Assembly (NCBI GenBank): GCA_963728125.1
Contig: CAVSIZ010000011.1
Span: 186,001-250,000 of the forward strand
Direction: 5' to 3'
Length of the DNA stretch: 64,000 bases
Origin: CAWDCV01 sp963728125
Lineage (GTDB): Bacteria > Actinomycetota > Actinomycetes > CAWDCV01
The notes beneath the pieces were generated by a model, which saw only the letters and a program-made list of their open reading frames with translations, was not told the origin of the DNA and did not search any database. Position numbers and translations under genes: made by a program. This document shows positions 34,948 through 42,925 of this stretch, in pieces (the first letter of the stretch is position 1; each line of letters begins with the position of its first letter).

Positions 34948-35876
34948 GGCAGATCACCCTCCTCGGTCCACAGCGACTCACTCCCTCGCTCGGCGCGACC
35001 GTGCGCGCGCTGGGCAGTGAGGGACCGGTGGCCACCGTGACGGCGGGCTGGCGGGAACGCGAGAGCGACGACGGCGAACTGAACGCGATCCTCGACGGGC
35101 GCGGCCGCAACCTGGGGCTGTACCGCCGCTGGTCGGAGGTCCTCGACGCCGACCCGGAGTACGCCACCGCGGAACGCTCGATGCGCGACGAGATCGAGGA
35201 GCTCCAGACGTTGTACGAGGTGCGGCTCGACCATGCCGTACGCGCCGTTGAGGCGGTGCAGCGGGCGAACGCGCCGCGCGAGCTCAAGCAGCCCACGATC
35301 GACGACGCCGTCGAGGACCTCCGCCGGCTCGACGAATGGCACCTGCGCACCGTGGCCGAGACGCGTGAGCGCTTCGACGAAGAATGGGCGCCGGGGTCCC
35401 GCGAGGCGATCCGACGGCATCGGGACGAGGTGGCGGCGCAGCTCGAGCAGTGCAACGCCCTCGCCATCGCGGGCGGCCACGTCGCTGTCCTGCTGCAATG
35501 CCTCCGGTTGTTCGCGGTGACAAGGCCGAGAGCGCTGCCGCAGGTCATCGTTGCCTGGTCGGCGGGCGCCATGGCGATGACCGACCGCGTCGTGCTCTTC
35601 CACGACTTCGGCCCGCACGGGTCTACCGGCCTCGAGGTGTACGACTTCGGGCTCGGTGTCGTTTCGGACGTCGTCCCGCTGCCCCATGCTCGCAGACGCC
35701 TTCGGTTGCGCGATTCCGGCCGCAATGCCCTGCTGGCGCGACGCTTCGCCCCCGCGTACTGCCTGGTTCTCGACGACGGCGTTCGGGTGGACCTCGGTCC
35801 TGACGGCGCGCTGCCGCCGAGCGCGCGCGTGCTGACCGAAGACGGCGAGGTCCGCGCTCTCGGAGAAGCGGCGTGA
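34944..35876 (+). CDS. S51 peptidase / class I amidotransferase-like protein of unknown function
   Basis: 310 residues. After a short N-terminal strand (ITLLGPQRLTPSLGATVRAL) there is a long charged helical region (70-165). An alpha/beta part follows with AIAGGHVAVLL (174-183) and VIVAWSAGAMAM. The nucleophile elbow A-W-S-A-G-A (S206) resembles that of the S51 dipeptidase/cyanophycinase group. H249 in PLPHARRR could be its partner. The inserted helical region is unlike ordinary S51 peptidases. Coupled by 4-base overlaps to the ATP-grasp gene before and the esterase after it. Confidence 0.7.
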   Translation: MRQITLLGPQRLTPSLGATVRALGSEGPVATVTAGWRERESDDGELNAILDGRGRNLGLYRRWSEVLDADPEYATAERSMRDEIEELQTLYEVRLDHAVRAVEAVQRANAPRELKQPTIDDAVEDLRRLDEWHLRTVAETRERFDEEWAPGSREAIRRHRDEVAAQLEQCNALAIAGGHVAVLLQCLRLFAVTRPRALPQVIVAWSAGAMAMTDRVVLFHDFGPHGSTGLEVYDFGLGVVSDVVPLPHARRRLRLRDSGRNALLARRFAPAYCLVLDDGVRVDLGPDGALPPSARVLTEDGEVRALGEAA

Positions 35877-37030
35877 CCATCACGCGTCCGAAGACGAAGC
35901 TGGCGGTCAACCGGCTGCGCGAGCGCCGGCCCCTCGACGCGGCGACGATCGACCGCTTCCTCGCCCGCCATGAAGTCCCGATCGTCGAGGGGAATCGCTG
36001 CACGTTTCTCTATCGCGGTGCCGCCGACGAGGTGTGGGTGCGCCACGGCGTCGTCGGCCTGCCCCACCAGCGGCTGCGGCGCATCCCCGACACCGACCTC
36101 TGGTACGTGACCGTCGAGCTGCCCGCCGGGTCGCGGGTGGAGTACCAGATCGAGATCCGATCCGGCGAGGCATGGCACCGATTCAACGACCCGCTCAACC
36201 CCCGGCTCGCGCGCAGTCCGGTGGGCGACAGCTCGGTGTGCTACGCCGCCGGCTACGAAGTGCCCGAGTGGACGCGGTACGACCCGGAGGCGCGTCCCGG
36301 ACAGCTCGTCGAGCTCACGGTGCAAAGCCAGGCGCTACGTCGTGATTGCAAGGTCGTGCTCTACCTGCCGGCGCGCTACCAGGTCGCCTCGCGCTACCCG
36401 CTGCTGGTGGTGCACGACGGCGGCGACTTCCTCGAGTACGGCTCCGCGAAGACGGTGCTCGACAACCTGATCCACCGCCTCGACGTGGCGGAGCTGGTGG
36501 CGGCCTTCACGTTCCCAGGCAACCGGCTGGTCGAGTACGCCAACTACGCGCCGCACGCGCGGTTCATCACCTCCGAACTCGTACCGCGCCTCGAGGCCGA
36601 GCTGCCCCTCGCGGCGAAGCCGGCCGGGCGCTGCCTGCTCGGGTCCAGCTTCGGCGCGGTCGCTGCCCTGTCGACGGCGGTCCGGTCGCCGGACACGTAC
36701 GGCTCGCTGTTCCTGCAGTCCGGCTCGTTCGTGCACACCGATATCGGGGAGGAGCACGGCGGCGGGCCGGTGTTCGATCCGGTGGTCAAGTTCACCAACC
36801 GCTACCGTGAGCGGCCGATCCGGGTGGCGGACCGCATCTTCCAGACCTGCGGCGTGTACGAGCGGCTCGTCGTACCGAACCGGTCGATGGTCACGACGTT
36901 TCGCGAGGCGGGCATGGACGTGCGCTACGTCGAAGCGCGCGATGGGCACAACTGGGAGAACTGGAGAGACCGGTGGCGAGACGGACTGTCGTGGATCTTC
37001 CCCGGACCGCAGAAGTTCGTGTACGAGTAG
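35873..37030 (+). CDS. Enterochelin-esterase-like alpha/beta hydrolase
   Basis: 385 residues. Residues 35-125 form an immunoglobulin-like N-domain (TFLYRGAADEVWVRHGV, LWYVTVELPAGSRVEYQIEI), as in Fes/IroD enterochelin esterases. The hydrolase domain begins near 150 with VVLYLPARYQVASRYPLLVVHDGGDFLEYG. The nucleophile elbow is LGSSFGAVAAL (S259) and the catalytic His is H359 in DGHNWENWRD. No siderophore gene is near, so the substrate may be the product of the ATP-grasp ligase. It starts with GTGA overlap at 35873. Confidence 0.85.
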   Translation: MTITRPKTKLAVNRLRERRPLDAATIDRFLARHEVPIVEGNRCTFLYRGAADEVWVRHGVVGLPHQRLRRIPDTDLWYVTVELPAGSRVEYQIEIRSGEAWHRFNDPLNPRLARSPVGDSSVCYAAGYEVPEWTRYDPEARPGQLVELTVQSQALRRDCKVVLYLPARYQVASRYPLLVVHDGGDFLEYGSAKTVLDNLIHRLDVAELVAAFTFPGNRLVEYANYAPHARFITSELVPRLEAELPLAAKPAGRCLLGSSFGAVAALSTAVRSPDTYGSLFLQSGSFVHTDIGEEHGGGPVFDPVVKFTNRYRERPIRVADRIFQTCGVYERLVVPNRSMVTTFREAGMDVRYVEARDGHNWENWRDRWRDGLSWIFPGPQKFVYE

Positions 37031-37034
37031 CGCT

Positions 37035-37759
37035 GTGACCTACGAGCGCTGGTACTCGCACCGGGTCGAGCAGGAGATCGGTGTTGCCTCCTGGGGCCAC
37101 TTCGGCACGCCGGTGCTGATCTTTCCGACTGCGGGTGGCGACGCGCAGGAGATCGAGCGCCATCACCTCGTCAGCGCCTGCTCCGGACTGCTCGATGCCG
37201 GCCGGATCAAGATCTACTCCTGTGACAGCGTCGCCGGCGCGGCCATGCTGGCCAAGCGCGGATCCGCGGCGTACCAGATGCGGTTGCTCAACGCCTTCCA
37301 CGACACCGTGGTCAACGAGATCGTGCCGGCGATCTACGCGTCGTCCGGCGGTGCGCCGCTGCCGATCATCGCCGCTGGTTCGTCGATCGGTGCGTTCAAC
37401 GCGATGGCCATGGTGTGCCGTTACCCGCAGGTGTTCCGGTCGGCGGTGTGCCTGAGCGGCACGTACCGGCTGCAGCGGTTCTTCGACGGCGACAGCTACA
37501 CCGAGGACCTCTACTTCTCCTCGCCCTGGACTTCTTGCCCGGCCTCGACGGGCAGCAGCTGGACGCGCTGCGGCAGCGCTTCGTCCTGCTCGCGTCCGGC
37601 GAGGGTGCGTGGGAGGACATCGGCGAGTCGTGGGCGGCAGCGGACGTGCTCGGGAGCAAGGGTGTGCCGAACCGGGTCGACAACTGGGGACCGGAGTACG
37701 AGCACGAGTGGCCGACGTGGTGGCAGATGTACCCGACGTACCTCGATCAGCTCGCGTGA
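37035..37759 (+). pseudogene. Second esterase (alpha/beta hydrolase), frameshifted
   Basis: From the GTG at 37035 the protein reads MTYERWYSHRVEQEIGVASW and FGTPVLIFPTAGGDAQE to DSYTEDLYFSSP, with the elbow AGSSIGAFNA (S117). Near 37528 the frame shifts; one missing base in GCCCT restores LDFLPGLDGQQLDALRQRF and the end at YPTYLDQLA. The rejoined length, about 241 residues, is that of small esterases of the EstA/esterase D type. His in YEHEWPTWW likely completes the triad. It follows the Fes-like gene by four bases and ends the operon. Confidence 0.78.
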
Positions 37760-37875
37760 GGCGCTGTCACCGGTGTCATCCCGCGAGGTCAGCAGGCGCG
37801 AAAAGCGACCTCGAACGGCGAGCACGCCGCATCCCCGCCGCGTAGCACAGGCCACCCGGGCGATGCCCGCCGAGA
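37760..37875. other. Convergent gap with possible remnant of a Uma2 gene end
   Basis: On the minus strand about 37785-37830 reads SPFEVAF and, after a one-base change of frame, PADLAG and a stop. This is very like the C-terminus PFEVAFSPAELVG of the Uma2 gene at 43740. The same bases contain CGAGGTC and its inverted copy 16 bases apart, which could serve as a terminator. Too short to be certain. Confidence 0.3.
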
Positions 37876-38313
37876 TCATCGGTGCAGTGAGGCGGCGAGC
37901 TTGTCGGCGGCGGCGATCGCGACCTCGGCGACCTCGGCGAACGTCGCCTCGCCGATGAACGGGTCGGGTACCTCGGCCTCGTCCAGGTACAGGCGGACGC
38001 GAGCCCGAGCTGCGTCGTCCGGTGCGAGGCGGTGAAGATCGGCCAGATTACGGCGATCCATCGCGAGCAGGAGGTCCGCGGCGGCGAAGTCCTCGGCCGT
38101 CACCTGACGCGCCGCTCCCCGTAGCTCCAAGCCGAACTCTCGGGCCGCAGCGGTCATGCGGACGTCGGGTGCCTCGCCGGCGCTCCAGACAGCGGTCCCC
38201 GCGGAGTCGACCTCGACGTCGTCGCGCCCGGCGACCGCCAGTGCCCGGCGCAGCGCGGCCTCGGCGACAGGGGATCGGCAGATGTTGCCGAGACAGACCA
38301 GCAGGACGCGCAT
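37876..38313 (-). CDS. Low molecular weight protein-tyrosine phosphatase
   Basis: 145 residues. The N-terminal loop VCLGNICRSP gives C7 and R13 of the CX5R site, and the general acid is D117 in VPDPFIG. SAGT near residue 37 is also typical. Proteins of this family dephosphorylate tyrosine in bacterial capsule kinases, or act as arsenate reductases when they have more cysteines, which are missing here. The 47-base gap upstream is shared with the divergent methyltransferase operon. Confidence 0.93.
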   Translation of the reverse strand: MRVLLVCLGNICRSPVAEAALRRALAVAGRDDVEVDSAGTAVWSAGEAPDVRMTAAAREFGLELRGAARQVTAEDFAAADLLLAMDRRNLADLHRLAPDDAARARVRLYLDEAEVPDPFIGEATFAEVAEVAIAAADKLAASLHR

Positions 38314-38360
38314 CGCACGTCACGGTAGCCAGCAGCAGGAGGCGTAGCAGGATGGCGTAG

Positions 38361-39224
38361 ATGAGGGACAGCAATGCGCCGCTCGAGCGGGCGCGGCGAT
38401 CCTGGAACGCCGTCGTCCCCGTCCATGCGAGCCACCGGCCCAGGCAGGCGGCATTCCTTGCCGCCGGCGGCAGCACTTTGTTTCCCGAGGAATCCACACT
38501 CCTGGGGCCGGTTGCCGGCCGGACGGTGCTGCACCTGCTGTGCAACACCGGCCAGGACTCGCTGAGCCTGGCTGCGGCTGGCGCGCGCGTGACCGGCGTC
38601 GACATCAGCGACGAGGCCATCACGGCGGCCCGGCGGCTTGCCGCAGAGGCGGGCATCGCGGCGCGATTCGAGCGCGCGGACGCGCTCGACTGGCTCGCGG
38701 CGGCGGCCCGCGCGGGCGACTCGTACGACATCGCGTTCGCGTCGTACGGCGCCGTCTGCTGGCTGCGCGACCTGGTCGGGCTTGCCGGGGCGCTGGCACG
38801 CGTGGTTCGACCCGGCGGCCGGTTCGTGCTGGTCGACTTCCATCCCGTCGCCGCGATCTTCGACGGGCAGTGGCGCCACCGCGAGCCTTATCCCATGGGT
38901 GGAGCGCCGCTGGAACTCGACGGCGTCGGCGACTACGTCGGCGCGGCCGGCGGCGGCCTGTCCCCGGGCGGATTCACCCCAGGCGTGGACGGATTCCGCA
39001 ACCCCCACTCCTGCATCCTGTACCGCTGGGGCCTCGGCGACGTCGTCACCGCATTCTCCACAGCTTCGTGGGTAGTACAGCGGCTCGAGGAGTACCCGTT
39101 CGCGAACGGGGAGCGGCAATTCGAGCGGATGCGGACACTACCTGGGCGCCGGCTGGCACCTCCTCCGGACGTCCCCTCTGTGCCACTCATGTACGGACTC
39201 CTGGCGGAAAGGAACCCGGCGTGA
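38361..39224 (+). CDS. SAM-dependent methyltransferase
   Basis: 287 residues, first gene of a six-gene operon. The class I Rossmann core has TVLHLLCNTGQDSLSLAAAG (motif I), VTGVDISDEAI (acidic loop), ADALDWL and VRPGGRFVLVDFHPV. The C-terminal part, LYRWGLGDVVTAFSTASWVVQRLEEYPFAN, resembles small-molecule methyltransferases of natural product or cofactor pathways. Its stop overlaps the ribA-like start by four bases. A likely acceptor is an intermediate of the pterin-like pathway downstream, but nothing in the sequence names it. Confidence 0.87.
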   Translation: MRDSNAPLERARRSWNAVVPVHASHRPRQAAFLAAGGSTLFPEESTLLGPVAGRTVLHLLCNTGQDSLSLAAAGARVTGVDISDEAITAARRLAAEAGIAARFERADALDWLAAAARAGDSYDIAFASYGAVCWLRDLVGLAGALARVVRPGGRFVLVDFHPVAAIFDGQWRHREPYPMGGAPLELDGVGDYVGAAGGGLSPGGFTPGVDGFRNPHSCILYRWGLGDVVTAFSTASWVVQRLEEYPFANGERQFERMRTLPGRRLAPPPDVPSVPLMYGLLAERNPA

Positions 39225-39850
39225 CCCCTGTGCGCCGCAGTACCAGCACGTCCCTGCCCACGCGGTACGGCGACTTCCAGCTGATCCTGTACCGGACGCT
39301 CGACGTCGAGGAGCACATGGCGCTGGTCGCCGGCCCGCCGGACGACCTCGGTTCTGACGGGCCGGTCCTCGTCCGCATCCACAGCGAGTGCCTGACCGGC
39401 GACCTGTTCGGATCGCAGCGCTGCGACTGCGGCCAGCAGCTGCAGGAGAGCTTGCGCCGTCTGTCGCACCACGGCGGGGTCTTGCTGTACCTGCGCCAGG
39501 AGGGGCGCGGCATCGGTCTCACCCGCAAGATCGATGCCTACCGCCTGCAGGAACAGGGGCTCGACACCGTCGAGGCAAACCTTTCCCTCGGGCTTCCGGA
39601 GGACGCGCGTGACTATGGCGTGGGTGCGGCGATCCTCGCCGACCTGGGAGTGCGCCGGATCCGGCTACTGACGAATAACCCGGCGAAGGTCGAGGACATG
39701 GAGCGTCACGGCGTCGAGGTGGTCGAGCGCCTGCCGCTTGTCATCACTCCCAACGCCAGCAACCTGCGGTACCTGCAGACCAAGCGCGACCGCATGGGTC
39801 ACCTCCTCGACGCGTCGCTCGGCGCCGTATCGACGGACGGCGCGCCGTGA
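39221..39850 (+). CDS. ribA: GTP cyclohydrolase II
   Basis: 209 residues from the GTG at 39221, inside the methyltransferase stop. The zinc ligands C57, C68 and C70 lie in HSECLTGDLFGSQRCDCG, and the substrate loop LRQEGRGIGL is intact. TRKIDAYRLQEQGLDTVEAN and LLTNNPAKV are family blocks. It opens GTP to 2,5-diamino-6-ribosylamino-4-pyrimidinone phosphate, formate and pyrophosphate. It lacks the RibB half of the usual bacterial fusion and sits with no riboflavin synthase genes, which suggests a dedicated role outside bulk riboflavin synthesis. Confidence 0.93.
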   Translation: MTPVRRSTSTSLPTRYGDFQLILYRTLDVEEHMALVAGPPDDLGSDGPVLVRIHSECLTGDLFGSQRCDCGQQLQESLRRLSHHGGVLLYLRQEGRGIGLTRKIDAYRLQEQGLDTVEANLSLGLPEDARDYGVGAAILADLGVRRIRLLTNNPAKVEDMERHGVEVVERLPLVITPNASNLRYLQTKRDRMGHLLDASLGAVSTDGAP

Positions 39851-40518
39851 GGCCGCGGGTGACCCTGAGCTACGCGCAGACCGTCGACGGGCGCATCGCG
39901 ACGGCGGGCGGAAGCTCGCAGTGGATCAGCGCCCCGGCCTCCCTCACCCACGCGCACCGGCTGCGAGCCGACCATGACGCGATCATGGTCGGTGCTGGAA
40001 CGGTGTGCGCCGACGACCCACGGCTGACCGTCCGCCTCGTCGACGGCACTGACCCGCTGCGCGTGGTCGTCGACAGCGGGCTTCGCATCCCGCCGACGTC
40101 CGCGGTCCTCGCCGACGGTGCGGCCAGGAGGACGATCTTGGCGGTAACGGAACGGGCGTCCGGCGAGCGCCGTGAGGCGGTCCGGAGGCTAGGTGCCACG
40201 GTCCTCTGCCTGCCGTCCAACACGGCTGGACAGGTCGATCTCGGCGCGCTGCTCACCGAGCTCGGCGCGACTGGTGTGGAATCGGTCATGGTCGAGGGTG
40301 GCGCAGCGCTGCTCACGAGCCTGCTGCGCGAGCAGCTCGTCGATCGCATCTGCATCTGCATCGCTCCCAAGATCCTAGGTCGCGGGACCGACGCGGTAGG
40401 CGACCTCGGCATTGCCGACCTCGATCGATCGCTGCAGCTCACAGATCTTTCCGTCGCCGCCTGGGGTCCCGACCTCGTCATCGACGCTCGCATCGGATAT
40501 CCCGAGGCAATCTCGTGA
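39847..40518 (+). CDS. RibD C-terminal-type pyrimidine reductase (RIB7/DHFR-like fold)
   Basis: 223 residues. VTLSYAQTVDGRIATAGGSSQWIS, HRLRADHDAIMVGAGTVCADDPRLTVR, VVVDSGLRIP and VMVEGGAALLTSLLREQLVD are the RibD_C signatures, including the NADPH-binding GAGTV and EGG. It lacks the deaminase domain of RibD, so it is like archaeal and fungal 2,5-diamino-pyrimidinone reductases that act straight on the GTP cyclohydrolase II product. GTGA overlaps join it to ribA and to the dehydrogenase. Confidence 0.9.
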   Translation: MRPRVTLSYAQTVDGRIATAGGSSQWISAPASLTHAHRLRADHDAIMVGAGTVCADDPRLTVRLVDGTDPLRVVVDSGLRIPPTSAVLADGAARRTILAVTERASGERREAVRRLGATVLCLPSNTAGQVDLGALLTELGATGVESVMVEGGAALLTSLLREQLVDRICICIAPKILGRGTDAVGDLGIADLDRSLQLTDLSVAAWGPDLVIDARIGYPEAIS

Positions 40519-41537
40519 GCGCCAACCGTGCAGTGTGGTTTTCGGCGCCGCGAACGGTGGAGCTGCGGGAGGAGCAGATCGTCGCGCCTGGCCCAGGAGA
40601 GGTCCAGGTACGAGCACTGTCGTCGGCGGTGAGCCGCGGCACCGAAATGCTCGTCTACCGCGGAGAGGTTCCGGCCGAGCTGCCCCTCGACCTGCCGTCG
40701 CTCGCCGGCGGGTTCGGATTTCCGATCAAGTACGGCTACGCCAGCGTCGGTCGTGTCGAAGCCGTTGGCGAGGACGTCGTACGGCTTGTTCCGGAGGACC
40801 TGGTGTTCGCTCTGCATCCCCACCAGAGCGTGTACACGCTGCCAGCGGCGCTGATCGTGCGGCTTCCGCCGACGCTCGACCCCGAGCTCGGGACCTTCAC
40901 CGCCAACGTCGAGTCGGCGATCTCGATCGTTCACGACACCCAGCTCCGCCTCGGCGAGACCGCCGTGGTCTTCGGTCAGGGGGTTGTCGGACTACTCGTC
41001 ATGCAGCTCCTCCGTCGCGCCGGTGCCGGTTGCGTCCTCGCCGTCGACCCCCTGGAGGGCCGGCGCGCCCTTGCCGTACGCGTCGGTGCCGACGACGCGC
41101 TGGTACCGGGCGACGACCTCGGGGCTCGGATTCAGGACCTGACAGACGGGCGCGGCGCCGACGTGGCGGTGGAGGTGAGCGGCTCACCCGCCGCCCTGCA
41201 GCAGGCGATTGAGGCGGTGGCGATCGAGGGCACCGTCGTCGTCGCCTCCTGGTATGGGGTGAAGCCGGTGGCGCTGGAACTCGGCGGTCACTTTCACCGC
41301 GGCCGGGTCCGCCTGCACTCGTCCCAGGTGGGCCGCATCGCCCCCGAGTTGTCCACGCGATGGGATCATCCGCGGCGGCTGGCCACCGCGGTAGAGCTGC
41401 TCCCGCAGCTGGAGCTCGCGCCGCTGGTGACTTCTCGGCAACCGTTGCATGCCGCCGCGGATGTCTATCGCCGGCTGGACGAGCATCCCGACGAGGACGT
41501 GCTGACGCTGCTCACCTACGAAGACGGCAATGTTTGA
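40515..41537 (+). CDS. Zinc-type medium-chain dehydrogenase (MDR)
   Basis: 340 residues. ELREEQIVAPGPGEVQVRALSSAVSRGTEMLVYRGE and IKYGYASVGRVEAVGE form the catalytic domain; the structural-zinc cysteines are absent. AVVFGQGVVGLLVMQLLRRAG is the Rossmann motif, followed by VDPLEGRRALA. The sequence belongs to the threonine-dehydrogenase-like part of the MDR group. In this operon it probably oxidises or reduces the side chain of a pteridine or pyrimidine intermediate. It starts with a GTGA overlap and ends 8 bases inside the PTPS gene. Confidence 0.87.
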   Translation: MSANRAVWFSAPRTVELREEQIVAPGPGEVQVRALSSAVSRGTEMLVYRGEVPAELPLDLPSLAGGFGFPIKYGYASVGRVEAVGEDVVRLVPEDLVFALHPHQSVYTLPAALIVRLPPTLDPELGTFTANVESAISIVHDTQLRLGETAVVFGQGVVGLLVMQLLRRAGAGCVLAVDPLEGRRALAVRVGADDALVPGDDLGARIQDLTDGRGADVAVEVSGSPAALQQAIEAVAIEGTVVVASWYGVKPVALELGGHFHRGRVRLHSSQVGRIAPELSTRWDHPRRLATAVELLPQLELAPLVTSRQPLHAAADVYRRLDEHPDEDVLTLLTYEDGNV

Positions 41538-41910
41538 GGTGACCGTCGCGGCTCGGTTCGAGGCCGCCCACCGGCTGGTCGGCGACTTCGGTCCGGCGGC
41601 TCGTACGCACGGCCATACGTACCGGCTCGAGGTCACGGTCCGCGGTGAGGCCCTCGCACCGGACGGCACGCTGCTCGACGTCGGGGAGTTGCGCGAAGCG
41701 GTCGACGCGCTCGCGGGTTCCCTGCACTACACCGACCTCCACGAGGTACCTGGGCTGTCGGGGGTGAACACCACGGTCGAGCACGTCGCTCAGCACTGCT
41801 GGCAGGAGCTGGCGTCCGCCGTGCAGGGACGCGGCATGTCGACGATGCGGGTCGCAGTCTGGGAGTCCGAGGACGTCGGCGCCGCGCTCGACGCGCCGCT
41901 GGATCGCTGA
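41530..41910 (+). CDS. 6-pyruvoyltetrahydropterin synthase / QueD-like protein lacking the catalytic Cys
   Basis: 126 residues. The zinc-binding histidines H14 (AAHRL), H27 and H29 (THGHTY) are all present, as is a C-terminal Glu in VWESED. In PTPS and QueD a Cys lies four residues before the first His of HGH; here that residue is A23, and there is no compensating Cys or Glu next to it. The T-fold is otherwise complete. The reaction must therefore differ from ordinary PTPS/QueD, for example a zinc-assisted retro-aldol or lyase step. The context with GTP cyclohydrolase II and not type I is also unusual. Confidence 0.85.
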   Translation: MFEVTVAARFEAAHRLVGDFGPAARTHGHTYRLEVTVRGEALAPDGTLLDVGELREAVDALAGSLHYTDLHEVPGLSGVNTTVEHVAQHCWQELASAVQGRGMSTMRVAVWESEDVGAALDAPLDR

Positions 41911-41917
41911 CTCGCGC

Positions 41918-42925
41918 GTGCGCGTCACTCTCGTCACCGTTGGCGATCCGACTCGGCCCACGGGCGGGTACCGCTATCACGCGCGGCTCCTTGCCCGGCT
42001 TGCCGCCCGCGGGGTGAGCGTCCGGCAGGTGGTCGCCGCCCCCGCCGACCGCGCCGACCAGCTGGCCGCGACAGCGACGCCGCTTGCGAACGAGGACGAC
42101 GCTGACGTGCTCGTCGTTGATGCTCTCGCGCGCATCGCCAGCCGGCCATGGATCGCGCGTCGCGGAGGGCGGGGGGTCGTCGCCCTGGTCCACGAGCTGC
42201 CGAGCAGTGCCGAGCCCGACGCTGCAGATCCCGCGGACGAGGAGGCGCTACTCGGCTGTGACCTTCTCGTAGCCGTCAGCCCGAGCGTGCGCGAGACGCT
42301 GACGGCGCGCGGCGTCCCCGTCGAGCGCATCCGCATCGTCGCTCCGGGGTTCGACCGGCACTGCAGTGAGCCGGCACTTGCCCGTCGGCCGGGCGACACG
42401 CAGGTGCTCTGCGTCGCCCAGTGGATCCGTCGCAAGGGCATTGTGGAGCTGCTGCATGCGTGGCTGGCGCGGGATCGGGCCGGCGCCCGACTCGTCCTGG
42501 TAGGCGAGACCGATGCCCACCCGAGCTACGCGGCCGAGGTCCGGACCCTGCTGACAGATGACATCGAGGTCCTCGGATCCGTCGATGACGCCGCCCTCGC
42601 CGCGTGCTACGCGCGGGCAGATGTGTTCGCCCTCCCATCGGTCGCTGAGGGCTACGGCATCGTCTACGCGGAGGCGCTGGCTTGCGGAATCCCCATCCTG
42701 GCCTGTGCGATCGGGCCAGTCCCCGACCTTGTCGGCGATGCCGGAATCCTGGTCCCGCCCCGCGACCACGGCGCACTCGTCGCCGCCCTCGACGCCCTTC
42801 TCGCGGACGCGCCGCTCCGGGAGCACCTCGGGGCGAATGCCAACCGCCGCGCCCACCGTCTCCCGACCTGGGACGACTGCGCCAACGCCTTCCTGGCTGT
42901 ACTCGAGGAAGCCGGGGGCTCATAG
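41918..42925 (+). CDS. GT4 family glycosyltransferase
   Basis: 335 residues from the GTG at 41918. The GT-B fold shows VTLVTVGDPTRPTGGYRYH at the N-terminus, LVAVSPSVRETLTARGVP in the middle, VLCVAQWIRRKGIVELLHAW (hinge strand) and the ligand motif PSVAEGYGIVYAEALACG with its two glutamates. It is cytoplasmic, with no membrane segment. Being seven bases behind the PTPS-like gene, it may attach a sugar to the pterin-like product of this operon. Convergent by six bases with the LLM oxidoreductase. Confidence 0.9.
   Translation: MRVTLVTVGDPTRPTGGYRYHARLLARLAARGVSVRQVVAAPADRADQLAATATPLANEDDADVLVVDALARIASRPWIARRGGRGVVALVHELPSSAEPDAADPADEEALLGCDLLVAVSPSVRETLTARGVPVERIRIVAPGFDRHCSEPALARRPGDTQVLCVAQWIRRKGIVELLHAWLARDRAGARLVLVGETDAHPSYAAEVRTLLTDDIEVLGSVDDAALAACYARADVFALPSVAEGYGIVYAEALACGIPILACAIGPVPDLVGDAGILVPPRDHGALVAALDALLADAPLREHLGANANRRAHRLPTWDDCANAFLAVLEEAGGS

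Noticed and set aside
35873..37030. Siderophore (enterobactin) release gene
   Set aside because: The fold matches Fes, but no NRPS, ferric uptake gene or Fur-like box is near; the ATP-grasp operon is the better context.
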